Assembly (NCBI GenBank): GCA_036141575.1
Contig: JAYZXF010000006.1
Span: 62,001-126,000 of the forward strand
Reading direction: 5' to 3'
DNA: 64,000 bases
Source of the DNA: Pseudomonadota bacterium
GTDB lineage: Bacteria; Pseudomonadota; Alphaproteobacteria; UBA2136; JAPKEQ01
A program made the position numbers and the translations under genes. Each line of letters opens with the position of its first letter. Position 1 is the stretch's first letter. Of the stretch, positions 35,561 to 43,372 are shown one piece after another. A model generated the notes under the pieces. The model was not told the DNA's origin. It was given only the letters and a program-made list of their open reading frames with translations, and searched no databases.

Positions 35561-35779
35561 TTAATAAGCCTCAGTGATTGAAATCGCCTCGATCACTTCT
35601 GTTACAGAAACAGCGATCTCTTCTGCAGGGCCCATTGCAGGTTCAATTGCATTAAGCTCAGCATCAGACACCACAATAAGGTGGTCATTCATTGTTTCTG
35701 GTTTTGTCATCCAGTTATAACCGCCAATCAATGTCACAGACACCACAACTGGCATAATGTACTTCTTATAAACGCTCAT
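35561..35779 (-). CDS. Small single-helix membrane protein
   Basis: 72 residues: one hydrophobic helix at about 8-24 (YIMPVVVSVTLIGGY), then an acidic tail rich in Glu, Ile and Val. The tail should be periplasmic. No family recognised. It is flanked by terminators on both sides, so transcribed alone; the acidic 91-residue gene upstream has a similar plan (N-terminal anchor, acidic tail). Confidence 0.5.
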   Translation of the reverse strand: MSVYKKYIMPVVVSVTLIGGYNWMTKPETMNDHLIVVSDAELNAIEPAMGPAEEIAVSVTEVIEAISITEAY

Positions 35780-35858
35780 GGTTTATGTATCCCTTACTTA
35801 AATCCGAAACAGATTATGGCGTGCAAATTCAAAATTGCAAGTTTTAAGCATATAAAAA

Positions 35859-35880
35859 GGCTCTCAGCAGACTGAGAGCC
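35859..35880 (-). terminator. Terminator after the acidic small gene 35899-36174
   Basis: GGCTCTCAG-CAGA-CTGAGAGCC stem, followed on the minus strand by TTTTTATA. Confidence 0.8.
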
Positions 35881-35898
35881 CTTTAAAACCTAGCTTTA

Positions 35899-36174
35899 TT
35901 ATGGCTGAAGCGTTTCTGAAACAGCGTCTACAAACTCTGTAAGAGAAGCTTCTAGCGTGCTTGTATCAACCATACTTGGTGCATCACCCATATCTTCATC
36001 CATAGAAGCTGTATCTTCTACAGCATCAACAGTCACAGATGTATCACCAGATGTATCTTCAACAACAGGCGCCGCAAGCTCAGGAGTGACGACAACAACT
36101 TCTTCTTTCTTCTCCATGATCATGTAAGCAACAACAGCAGCTACAATGACAGCCAAAATCAAAATCTTTTTCAT
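35899..36174 (-). CDS. Small anchored protein with acidic tail
   Basis: 91 residues. MKKILILAVIVAAVVAYMIM is a membrane anchor or signal-anchor; the rest is a low-complexity acidic tail of Asp, Glu, Thr, Val and Ser with a final helix (LEASLTEFVDAVSETL). There is no lipobox. It is likely a periplasmic-facing tail-type protein of unknown role. Own terminator downstream; reads toward the 72-residue membrane gene. Confidence 0.55.
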   Translation of the reverse strand: MKKILILAVIVAAVVAYMIMEKKEEVVVVTPELAAPVVEDTSGDTSVTVDAVEDTASMDEDMGDAPSMVDTSTLEASLTEFVDAVSETLQP

Positions 36175-36246
36175 AAGTATCTATCCTTTATTTCCTTGCG
36201 GCCGAGTATGCCTTAACACGTTAAAAATGCAAGACATATTATAAAG

Positions 36247-36272
36247 AAAAGGCTGCCCGTAGGCAGCCTTTT
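36247..36272 (-). terminator. Terminator after the gene 36282-36674
   Basis: AAAAGGCTGCC-CGTA-GGCAGCCTTTT; T-run on the minus strand (CCTTTTCTTT). Confidence 0.8.
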
Positions 36273-36281
36273 CCTGCACCA

Positions 36282-36674
36282 TTACTGGTACAAAATCGTT
36301 TCAGCCACATGGAATCCAGCATTGAGCTCATCCCAATGGTCATTCAAATCATCAGCAGTGCCGGGCCCCAAAACTTCAAAAGCTTTCACCTTTGCGGCCA
36401 GTTCCGGTGGAATTTGCGCGAGCACTTCAGCAATAGAAGGCTTAAACAGGCTTGGCGCACCGTAAGAGTGCAGCGTTTTCACGCGGCCAAGCTCCATCAC
36501 AACCCCAGAACGCTCTTCAAAGACAGGATCCCACAGGAAAGCCGTCTGGCGCAGGTTTTTCGGTTGTTCAATGGTATAGAGTTTCCCCTCTTTCCTCACC
36601 AGTGCTTTAATGCGTGCCGCACGGCTGCGCAATTCTTCATCACTGATTTTCGGAATCGAGAATTCTTTAGACAT
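36282..36674 (-). CDS. G+C-rich orphan gene, unknown 130-residue protein
   Basis: Start ATG at 36674 (MSKEFSIPKISDEEL), chosen because GAGGAG is 6 bases upstream; a TTG 18 bases earlier is less likely. Soluble, with a helical N-half (RSRAARIKALVRKEGKLY) and a C-half ending GFHVAETILYQ. G+C is clearly above that of the neighbours and similar to the genes at 8361, 32065 and 63753. It stands alone with its own terminator. Function unknown; phage or plasmid origin is possible. Confidence 0.6.
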   Translation of the reverse strand: MSKEFSIPKISDEELRSRAARIKALVRKEGKLYTIEQPKNLRQTAFLWDPVFEERSGVVMELGRVKTLHSYGAPSLFKPSIAEVLAQIPPELAAKVKAFEVLGPGTADDLNDHWDELNAGFHVAETILYQ

Positions 36675-36777
36675 AGATGTCTCCTCAGACAAGAGTAAAA
36701 AGGAACGGGTGATTTATGTAGGAGAGACTGTATATACCAACCACATATAAATCGCAATGCTTTATGGCAAAAAGAAA

Positions 36778-36795
36778 GCCGCCCACTTGGGCGGC
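36778..36795 (-). terminator. Terminator after rpsD
   Basis: GCCGCCC-AAGT-GGGCGGC on the minus strand followed by TTTCTTTTT, 22 bases past rpsD. Confidence 0.85.
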
Positions 36796-36816
36796 CCTCT
36801 CAATTCAGGTCTCTCA

Positions 36817-37434
36817 TTAACGAGAGTAGAATTCCACGACTAGGTTCGGGTTCATTTGAACTGGGTATGGAACTTCCTCAAGACCAGGAACGCGTACGTA
36901 AGTACCCTTCATGTTCTTAGGATCCATGTTCATGTAGTCTGGAACTTCGCGAATCATGCGCTCAACAGATTCCTGAACAACAGGAATGTTGCGGCTTTTT
37001 TCACGTACTTCAATAACGTCACCAACTTTACAACGGTAAGAAGGGATGTTTACCACTTTACCGTTTACAAGAACGTGCTTGTGGTTAATGAATTGGCGTG
37101 AAGCGAATACAGTTGGTACGAAGTTCATGCGGTAAACAACTGCGTCCAGGCGGCTTTCTAGAAGACCAATAAGGTTTTCAGAAGTATCACCACGACGACG
37201 TGTTGCTTCTGCGAAGATGTTACGGAATTGTTTCTCACCGATGTTACCGTAGTAACCTTTAAGCTTTTGCTTTTCACGAAGCTGAATACCGTAGTCAGTT
37301 AGCTTCTTACGACGAGCACCATGTTGACCTGGGCCAGCTTGGTTTGTGTTAGTTGGGCATTTGTCTGTGCCCCATAGGTTTTCACCTAGGCGACGAGAGA
37401 TCTTGTGCTTAGGTGTCTGACGAGTACTTGGCAT
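36817..37434 (-). CDS. rpsD: 30S ribosomal protein S4
   Basis: 205 residues. S4 N-terminal domain ([41 protein letters not shown]), then the S4 RNA-binding domain ([36 protein letters not shown]). It nucleates 16S rRNA assembly. Monocistronic: separated from rpsK/rpoA as in other alphaproteobacteria, with a terminator after it and about 200 bases before it. Confidence 0.98.
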   Translation of the reverse strand: MPSTRQTPKHKISRRLGENLWGTDKCPTNTNQAGPGQHGARRKKLTDYGIQLREKQKLKGYYGNIGEKQFRNIFAEATRRRGDTSENLIGLLESRLDAVVYRMNFVPTVFASRQFINHKHVLVNGKVVNIPSYRCKVGDVIEVREKSRNIPVVQESVERMIREVPDYMNMDPKNMKGTYVRVPGLEEVPYPVQMNPNLVVEFYSR

Positions 37435-37632
37435 AATACCAGTCCTTTCATGTCTTTCATTATAATTTCAGTGCAATCAATTTCACATGCCCACTTATCG
37501 CAAGGTCGCAGAAACATTGGTCTTTCACGCTATTTCTGTGCCCCCATAAGCCGGGACTGCACCACTTAACTAAGTGCTTTTACTTGAAATTACAAGGAGG
37601 AGTCAAGGTTTTTTGTATGTTTTTATACGTTT

Positions 37633-38265
37633 TTAGCCGCGAGAGTCGCCGCCGAAATCTAGTTCATCAAAGTCAATCGTATCATCAGGGTGAATTAACC
37701 CTAGATCGCGCTCAAGCTTAGACATCTTTTCAGAAGCATCTAAATCCCAACTGGCTTCACGCATATTTTTAAGTTCATCAAGCTCTGGAGCATCTACCAT
37801 GAGCTCTTGCCAATTATCATTAATGGCCTTTAAATCTCTTTCATGGCTGGTTGCAAAACGCTCTCTATTAAAGTCTGTACCCATAGAAGTTTGGCCACGC
37901 GCACTTTCCATACGTTGCTGTACTGCGCGTGATTCCAACATCTCTTCAGGAACATCTAGATCGGCGTAATCCATCCAATCCGCCATCGTGCCGACATTTT
38001 CAATTAAGTGGCTTTTATTAGAACAATGCTTACTATAGCTTGGCAATTGATCTACAGGAGAACTCGGAAACTCTGACTTATCTGCTCGAAAAGCATGAAG
38101 AGACTGCTTATAATTATCTACGCGTTCCTGATAATTAACAAGGTGCTTTCCTAAAGACTGTGCCTCTGGCATGTCACTATTAAGAAGGTTATTTGCTGCA
38201 CGGCCAAGGTCACGATTTTTATCGCATAAGGCATCCAAACGGTCTTGCATCTCTTGTTTTGTCAT
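37633..38265 (-). CDS. Hypothetical helical protein divergent to uvrB
   Basis: 210 residues from ATG at 38265 ([13 protein letters not shown]), with GGGAGG 6 bases before it; an upstream ATG in frame lacks such a site. Entirely soluble, rich in Asp, Glu, Lys and Met, and strongly helical; the C-terminus is acidic ([13 protein letters not shown]). No family recognised. It shares a 76-base divergent promoter region with uvrB. The similarly sized gene at 56616 has the same kind of composition, but I see no alignable similarity. Confidence 0.6.
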   Translation of the reverse strand: MTKQEMQDRLDALCDKNRDLGRAANNLLNSDMPEAQSLGKHLVNYQERVDNYKQSLHAFRADKSEFPSSPVDQLPSYSKHCSNKSHLIENVGTMADWMDYADLDVPEEMLESRAVQQRMESARGQTSMGTDFNRERFATSHERDLKAINDNWQELMVDAPELDELKNMREASWDLDASEKMSKLERDLGLIHPDDTIDFDELDFGGDSRG

Positions 38266-38341
38266 AGTGTCCTCCCACTGTTTTATATATGGGCGCACAA
38301 GCGCCATTGTACAAGGGGGCAAAACGCACTACATTAGACAT

Positions 38342-40342
38342 ATGAAAAATGAATTTAAGCTCGTATCAAATTATAAGCCCAGTGGTGACCAACCGCAGGC
38401 CATTAAAGACGTATGTACATGGGTAGAAGAAGGCGCGCAAGAAAGCGTTGTCCTTGGGGTAACGGGCTCTGGTAAAACGTTTACCATGGCAAATATTATT
38501 GCTGAAACAGGCAAACCTGCTCTAATTATGGCCCACAACAAAACGCTCGCTGCACAGCTATATGAAGAGTTCAAGGCCTTCTTCCCAGATAATGCTGTAG
38601 AATACTTTGTCTCTTACTATGATTACTACCAGCCAGAAGCCTACGTCGCCCGTAGAGACCTTTACATTGAAAAGACAGCCTCTATTAATGAGCAGATCGA
38701 CCGCCTGCGCCACGCTGCAACCCGTGCCCTGTTTGAGCGTCGCGATGTGATCATCATCGCCTCTGTTTCTTGCATTTACGGTATTGGTGACCCGGAAAGC
38801 TATGCCGATATGAAAATTCCGCTCCATGTGGGTGACACCATTGAACGTGACATGCTGCTACGCAAACTGGTTGAGCTTCAGTACTCTCGTAATGATAACG
38901 CCTTCTTCCGCGGCACCTTCCGCGTGAAAGGCGATACGCTTGATATTTACCCAGCCCACATGGAAGATGCCGCATGGCGCCTGAGCTTCTTTGATGATGA
39001 ACTGGAAGACATCAAACTATTTGATCCACTGACGGGTGAAAAGCTAGACAAGCTTGAAAGCGTGACGGTTTATCCAAACAGCCACTATGTGGTGCCACGC
39101 CCAACAATTCTTAAAGCGATGGAAACCATCAAAAAGGAAATGATTGAGCATACGGAGTTTTTAGAAAAGCAAGGTAAGCTTGTTGAAAAGCAACGCTTAG
39201 AAGAACGCGTCACGTTTGATCTAGAAATGATGCAAGCTTCTGGTTACTGTAACGGCATTGAGAACTACTCTCGCCACCTCACAGGTCGCCCTGCTGGCGC
39301 TCCGCCACCAACCCTCTTTGACTACATGCCAGAAGATAGCCTTCTGTTTGTGGATGAATCTCACGTCACCGTCTCTCAAGTTGGCGGCATGAGCCGTGGT
39401 GACGCCGCACGTAAACAAAACTTGGTAGATTATGGATTCCGCATGCCATCAGCCAGAGATAACCGCCCCCTTACCTTTGAAGAGTGGGACAGCCGTCGCC
39501 CACAAACGGTTTATGTCAGTGCCACCCCGCAACCTCATGAAGTTGAGCGTGCCGGCGATCACATTACTGAACTTGTGGTACGCCCAACAGGGCTTGTTGA
39601 CCCTGTGGTAGAAATTCGCCCTGTAGAAGGCCAAGTGGATGACCTCATGGCCCAGATTATTAAAACCACAGAAAAGGGCTTTAGAACTCTGGTCACCACT
39701 CTCACCAAAAAGATGGCAGAGCAACTGACCGAGTACCTACATGAGAATGGTGTAAAGGTTCGTTATCTCCATAGCGACATCGATACCCTTGAGCGCGCTG
39801 AAATCCTGCGTGACCTGCGTCTAGGAGCATTTGATGTGCTTATTGGGATCAACTTACTCCGTGAAGGCCTCGATTTACCTGAAGTGGGTCTGGTGGCGAT
39901 TCTGGACGCTGATAAAGAAGGCTTCCTCCGCTCAACCACCTCACTTATCCAAACCATCGGACGTGCAGCGCGTAACGCAGAAGGGATCGCTATCCTTTAT
40001 GCCGACCACATGACAGACAGCATGAAAGCCGCCATAGACGAAACTGAACGCCGTCGTGAAAAGCAAATGGCTTACAACACTAAGCATGGCATTACACCAA
40101 AGACAATTCTTAAAGAAGTCCGCTCAGGCCTGCAAGACGCCCTTGGTAAATCTAAGGAAGAGAAACAGATTAAAGTTCTGCAACAACGTGCGGATAAGCT
40201 AGGCATGAAAGATATCCAAAAGGATATTGAAACCCTGAAGAAGGAAATGATTAAAGCTGCTGATGACCTTGAGTTTGAGAAAGCTGCTGAAATCCGTGAC
40301 CGTATTCATGAACTTGAAGAGCTACATATGAAGCTGAGTTAG
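38342..40342 (+). CDS. uvrB: Excinuclease ABC subunit B
   Basis: 666 residues from ATG at 38342 ([21 protein letters not shown]), the normal start; the frame is open upstream but that part is not family-like. Walker [13 protein letters not shown], the beta-hairpin region [19 protein letters not shown], helicase motif [11 protein letters not shown] and a C-terminal UVR domain ([21 protein letters not shown]). It verifies DNA damage after loading by UvrA and recruits UvrC in nucleotide excision repair. Confidence 0.98.
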   Translation: MKNEFKLVSNYKPSGDQPQAIKDVCTWVEEGAQESVVLGVTGSGKTFTMANIIAETGKPALIMAHNKTLAAQLYEEFKAFFPDNAVEYFVSYYDYYQPEAYVARRDLYIEKTASINEQIDRLRHAATRALFERRDVIIIASVSCIYGIGDPESYADMKIPLHVGDTIERDMLLRKLVELQYSRNDNAFFRGTFRVKGDTLDIYPAHMEDAAWRLSFFDDELEDIKLFDPLTGEKLDKLESVTVYPNSHYVVPRPTILKAMETIKKEMIEHTEFLEKQGKLVEKQRLEERVTFDLEMMQASGYCNGIENYSRHLTGRPAGAPPPTLFDYMPEDSLLFVDESHVTVSQVGGMSRGDAARKQNLVDYGFRMPSARDNRPLTFEEWDSRRPQTVYVSATPQPHEVERAGDHITELVVRPTGLVDPVVEIRPVEGQVDDLMAQIIKTTEKGFRTLVTTLTKKMAEQLTEYLHENGVKVRYLHSDIDTLERAEILRDLRLGAFDVLIGINLLREGLDLPEVGLVAILDADKEGFLRSTTSLIQTIGRAARNAEGIAILYADHMTDSMKAAIDETERRREKQMAYNTKHGITPKTILKEVRSGLQDALGKSKEEKQIKVLQQRADKLGMKDIQKDIETLKKEMIKAADDLEFEKAAEIRDRIHELEELHMKLS

Positions 40343-40478
40343 AGGTGTTCTGTTTGCTTCCTGCTTTGTATTTATCAAATATAAAATTTTCTAAATACAA
40401 TTCTTCGCAAACACTCTCTTGCTTCAAAACTACTCTTTGCAAAAACATCTCTCCGATATGTTTTTAACTGCTTTAAAC

Positions 40479-40531
40479 CGCTCAAAACACCTGAACGTTT
40501 TGGCTCGCCTGTTCGGTTACGCACTCTCATA
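40479..40531. repeat. Dispersed hairpin repeat, copy A
   Basis: CAAAAC-N8-GTTTTG hairpin (40483-40502) followed by GGCTC and GCACTCT. It aligns with copy B at 47863-47912 over about 50 bases; stem and loop-closing bases change in pairs (CAAAAC/GTTTTG against CAAAAG/CTTTTG), with CCTGAA kept in the loop. Confidence 0.5.
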
Positions 40532-40577
40532 GGCCAGCATTTTTGATCCTCACATTATATCTATGAGAAATAAAAAA

Positions 40578-40595
40578 GCCCCGCTCTTGCGGGGC
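40578..40595 (-). terminator. Terminator after the secretin gene
   Basis: GCCCCGC-TCTT-GCGGGGC with A-run and T-run on either side; 18 bases past the secretin stop. Also fit to end uvrB transcripts. Confidence 0.85.
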
Positions 40596-40612
40596 TTTTT
40601 TTATATAAGATT

Positions 40613-42400
40613 TTAGCTACGTCCAACTCTCAGCAGAACCACAAACTCTGTGTTTTGCTTGTTGTTTGTTGCACGTTGGATAATATCGCTTAGGCCTGGT
40701 ACAAGGTTCAGCATTGGCATGTACTCTTTATTGATGCCTGTGCTGCTTTCCATAAGGCCACCAATTGCGTAGATACGCCCGTAGTCAACAACCATATCTT
40801 GGTCAATAATGTTGTTTGCGATGTTCGGTACTTCGTTTGTTACCGTTTCAGCGTCAGCACCTACACCAACAACCGTTTGAATCTCTGTTGAACCACTTTG
40901 TGATGCAACAGATAGACGGAAGCGGAGTTGAACTTTGTTCTTACCAATAAATGGGAATACTGTCATTACCGTACCAGCATTCTTAAACTTAGCCGTATCC
41001 GTACGAGAACCAATCACAACGTCACCAGTTGATGTCGTACTTTGGTCAACCTCTGTTTCAGCGTAACCAAGCTGACGTGTAATACTCACACGGGAAAGCT
41101 GGTTGTTACGCGCCAATACAGATGGGCTAGAAATTGTATAAACATCAGAAACTGTGCTAAGTGCCTGTAAAACGGCATCTAAGTCAGCATCTGACCCTGT
41201 TTTTTGCTGAAGAACACGTAACGTTCCACCAACAGCATTACCTGTTGTGAGAGGCGTTCTTGAACCAAAACCAATTGTACCAAAGAAATCATCACCCAGT
41301 AGACGCTCACTTGTAAAATTACTTCCTGTATCTGTTGTGCGGTCTTTTACAATTGCAACAATACGGGCTTCAACGTAAATCTGACGGTTAGACGTTTCTT
41401 GGATTTGGCCAAGGTACTCTTCAATCAAGCGGTGCGCTTCAGGTGCAGCACGTACTGTAATAATACCTGCACTCTTTGTCACACGGTACCAAGGCTCAGC
41501 ATCTTCTTCTGGCTGAAGGTGTTCATTTCCTTCAACATTTGGAAGGCTATCTGGACGAATTTCACCAGATTGCGTGAGGCTCGCAAAAATATCAGCTTGC
41601 GCGCTACTTGCACCTGTTAGGCTTGGCGGTGGCAGAAGCTCAGATAGAGCAGCTGCTGCATCTGATGTGTTTTCTGCTTGTGTAAAATCGTTCTGGCTTA
41701 CAGATGAGCTGCCACCTGAACGGCCTTGTGCTGTTGCAAGCTGGCCTACAAGAACAAGATCTTCAAGCGTGTCTTCAACTTGCGTCCACACGTCATCTTC
41801 GTAGTCAGTTGTAATATCTGTTGCATCGCTGTTTGCTTCTGCATCTTCAGCTTCAGCTGCAAGCTGTTCTGTTGGCGAAATCAAAGAACCTTTACGGTTA
41901 CTCTGAGAAACTTCAAGGATGTAGTTACGGATTGGGTAACGTGTTACGTACCATACACCGTTAACATAGTTGTAGTGGTAACCCACTTTACTCAGTACAA
42001 TATCCATCATTTCTTGGAAGTCTGCACCTGAGTGAATCACTGTTACGTTACGGTTTCTTAAACCTTCTGGTAGAACCACAGATTCACCTGCAACGTTTGC
42101 AAGCTCAAGAACCACAGACTCTACATTACGGTTTGTGTAAACCACATCAAACGGAGGAAGGTTCGGACGCTTTAGCTGAATGTTATCAGCAAGACGCACT
42201 GTTGGCGCGTCATCTGCACGCTGCATGTGGAACACACCATCACGAATGGCGCCACGAGGTTTAATCTGACGTGAGTCAGCAACTTCCTGATCAGTTGGTG
42301 GAAGAATCTGGTCCTTATAATACGACGATGTGCACGCAGAAAGAACCAGCGATGCACATGCGAGAAGGCCTATTTGAAGTGTATTTTTATATTTTTTCAT
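40613..42400 (-). CDS. Outer-membrane secretin lipoprotein (type IVb pilus / MshL-PilN type)
   Basis: 595 residues from ATG at 42400. Lipoprotein signal with lipobox LSAC near residue 23. N-terminal N-domain-like region (about 75-165), a Glu/Asp/Ala/Ser linker (about 180-300), then the secretin core, with RIVAIVKDRTTD-type strands and the closing IYAIGGLMESSTGINKEYMPMLNLVPGLSDIIQ. Secretins form the outer-membrane gate of type II/III secretion and type IV pili. The small TcpQ-like partner gene lies in front with a 1-base overlap (TGATG). No pilin, ATPase or prepilin peptidase lies in the window. MshL-like is a family-level guess. Confidence 0.88.
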   Translation of the reverse strand: MKKYKNTLQIGLLACASLVLSACTSSYYKDQILPPTDQEVADSRQIKPRGAIRDGVFHMQRADDAPTVRLADNIQLKRPNLPPFDVVYTNRNVESVVLELANVAGESVVLPEGLRNRNVTVIHSGADFQEMMDIVLSKVGYHYNYVNGVWYVTRYPIRNYILEVSQSNRKGSLISPTEQLAAEAEDAEANSDATDITTDYEDDVWTQVEDTLEDLVLVGQLATAQGRSGGSSSVSQNDFTQAENTSDAAAALSELLPPPSLTGASSAQADIFASLTQSGEIRPDSLPNVEGNEHLQPEEDAEPWYRVTKSAGIITVRAAPEAHRLIEEYLGQIQETSNRQIYVEARIVAIVKDRTTDTGSNFTSERLLGDDFFGTIGFGSRTPLTTGNAVGGTLRVLQQKTGSDADLDAVLQALSTVSDVYTISSPSVLARNNQLSRVSITRQLGYAETEVDQSTTSTGDVVIGSRTDTAKFKNAGTVMTVFPFIGKNKVQLRFRLSVASQSGSTEIQTVVGVGADAETVTNEVPNIANNIIDQDMVVDYGRIYAIGGLMESSTGINKEYMPMLNLVPGLSDIIQRATNNKQNTEFVVLLRVGRS

Positions 42401-43011
42401 CAATAGTATGTATCCGAAATTACAATTACTCGAGACATATTAAACACTTTTACAAATAATTGCACGCCCGACATGTTATTTACACGATCAACCATGTAAC
42501 CAACGAACTCATCAAAGTTACTCTCAGCAGTAATATTCACTTTATCATCAAGGAGATAACGGTTTTCATTCTTTAGTCTCCAAGCAATATCCCAAGGGCC
42601 AGTTTTTTGCTCAGCTTGCGAAACAATGTCTTCCATAATTTGCTCAAGTGTTGCGTTTTCAATGTTCACCGCTACACGGATATCACCTAGGTCTTTGTAA
42701 GATGTCAGTTCACGTTCGTGGAATGCCTTCGCCGTTTCAGGCACAAGCATCACATCTACATCTTCAGATGGCTTATCAAGCTTAGATGTTTTTGGTGAAA
42801 ACTTTGCAACTTGCGTTTCTGTTTTCGGTGCCTTCTTTTCAGTTGGCTTTGTACCAGAATCCATAGACATGAGGCGCTTTCGAGAGGCCTCAAAATTTTC
42901 TCTTACTTCTTCGTCGCTTAGCACACGTGCTGAGGCTTCAGAAGGTGTCAGAGTCGGTAGAAGCAGGCATCCGAGTGCCATAGCGATAATGTGACCTTTG
43001 AGGTTCTTCAT
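42400..43011 (-). CDS. TcpQ-like periplasmic partner of the secretin
   Basis: 203 residues from ATG at 43011. Signal peptide (about 1-28), a Lys/Pro/Ser-rich spacer (about 50-95), then a C-terminal domain (about 110-203) with VNIENATLEQIMEDIV, WDIAWRLKNENRYLLDDKV and LFVKVFNMSRVIVISD. This resembles the TcpQ/PilL C-terminal fold that positions type IVb pilus secretins. Assignment is by pattern and context. It overlaps the secretin by one base and shares a 361-base divergent region with putA. Confidence 0.65.
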   Translation of the reverse strand: MKNLKGHIIAMALGCLLLPTLTPSEASARVLSDEEVRENFEASRKRLMSMDSGTKPTEKKAPKTETQVAKFSPKTSKLDKPSEDVDVMLVPETAKAFHERELTSYKDLGDIRVAVNIENATLEQIMEDIVSQAEQKTGPWDIAWRLKNENRYLLDDKVNITAESNFDEFVGYMVDRVNNMSGVQLFVKVFNMSRVIVISDTYY

Positions 43012-43372
43012 GTGTGAGGTTGCCCTTCTCAAATCTTAAAACTTGTGGCGTAACGCCCCTGCGCTACATGTATATATATTCCAAAGTCTAGCGGAATTGT
43101 CAGGTAAAGAGCAAGGTACTCCAAGACTTTAAAGCCACACAGTGCGACCGATTTGCATCACATTTTTCACGAGAGGCAAAACCGAGTTTGATTGACAACA
43201 GGCCTAAAAAAATGTGGAATGCTGGCCATACTGAAAGTTCATTCGAGTAAGTTTACGTTTTACGATGCATAAAGCCTGTTTTGAAGAGTGCTATGTACAG
43301 ATTAAGTACATGAGCGATAAAAAACGGATTTAGGCGCGTAAATACGAAGAATAATAGAATAAGGAATTCGAC
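43012..43372. other. Divergent intergenic region, secretin operon and putA
   Basis: 361 bases without a gene. It is A+T-rich and holds hairpin element E4 (43284-43316). AAGGA before putA lies at 43361-43365. I see no clear sigma-54 element here and no other recognised site. Confidence 0.5.
43284..43316. repeat. Intergenic hairpin element, copy E4
   Basis: ATGTAC-AGATTAA-GTACAT followed by GAG; 57 bases before putA. Read on the minus strand it aligns with E5 over about 45 bases. Confidence 0.45.
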
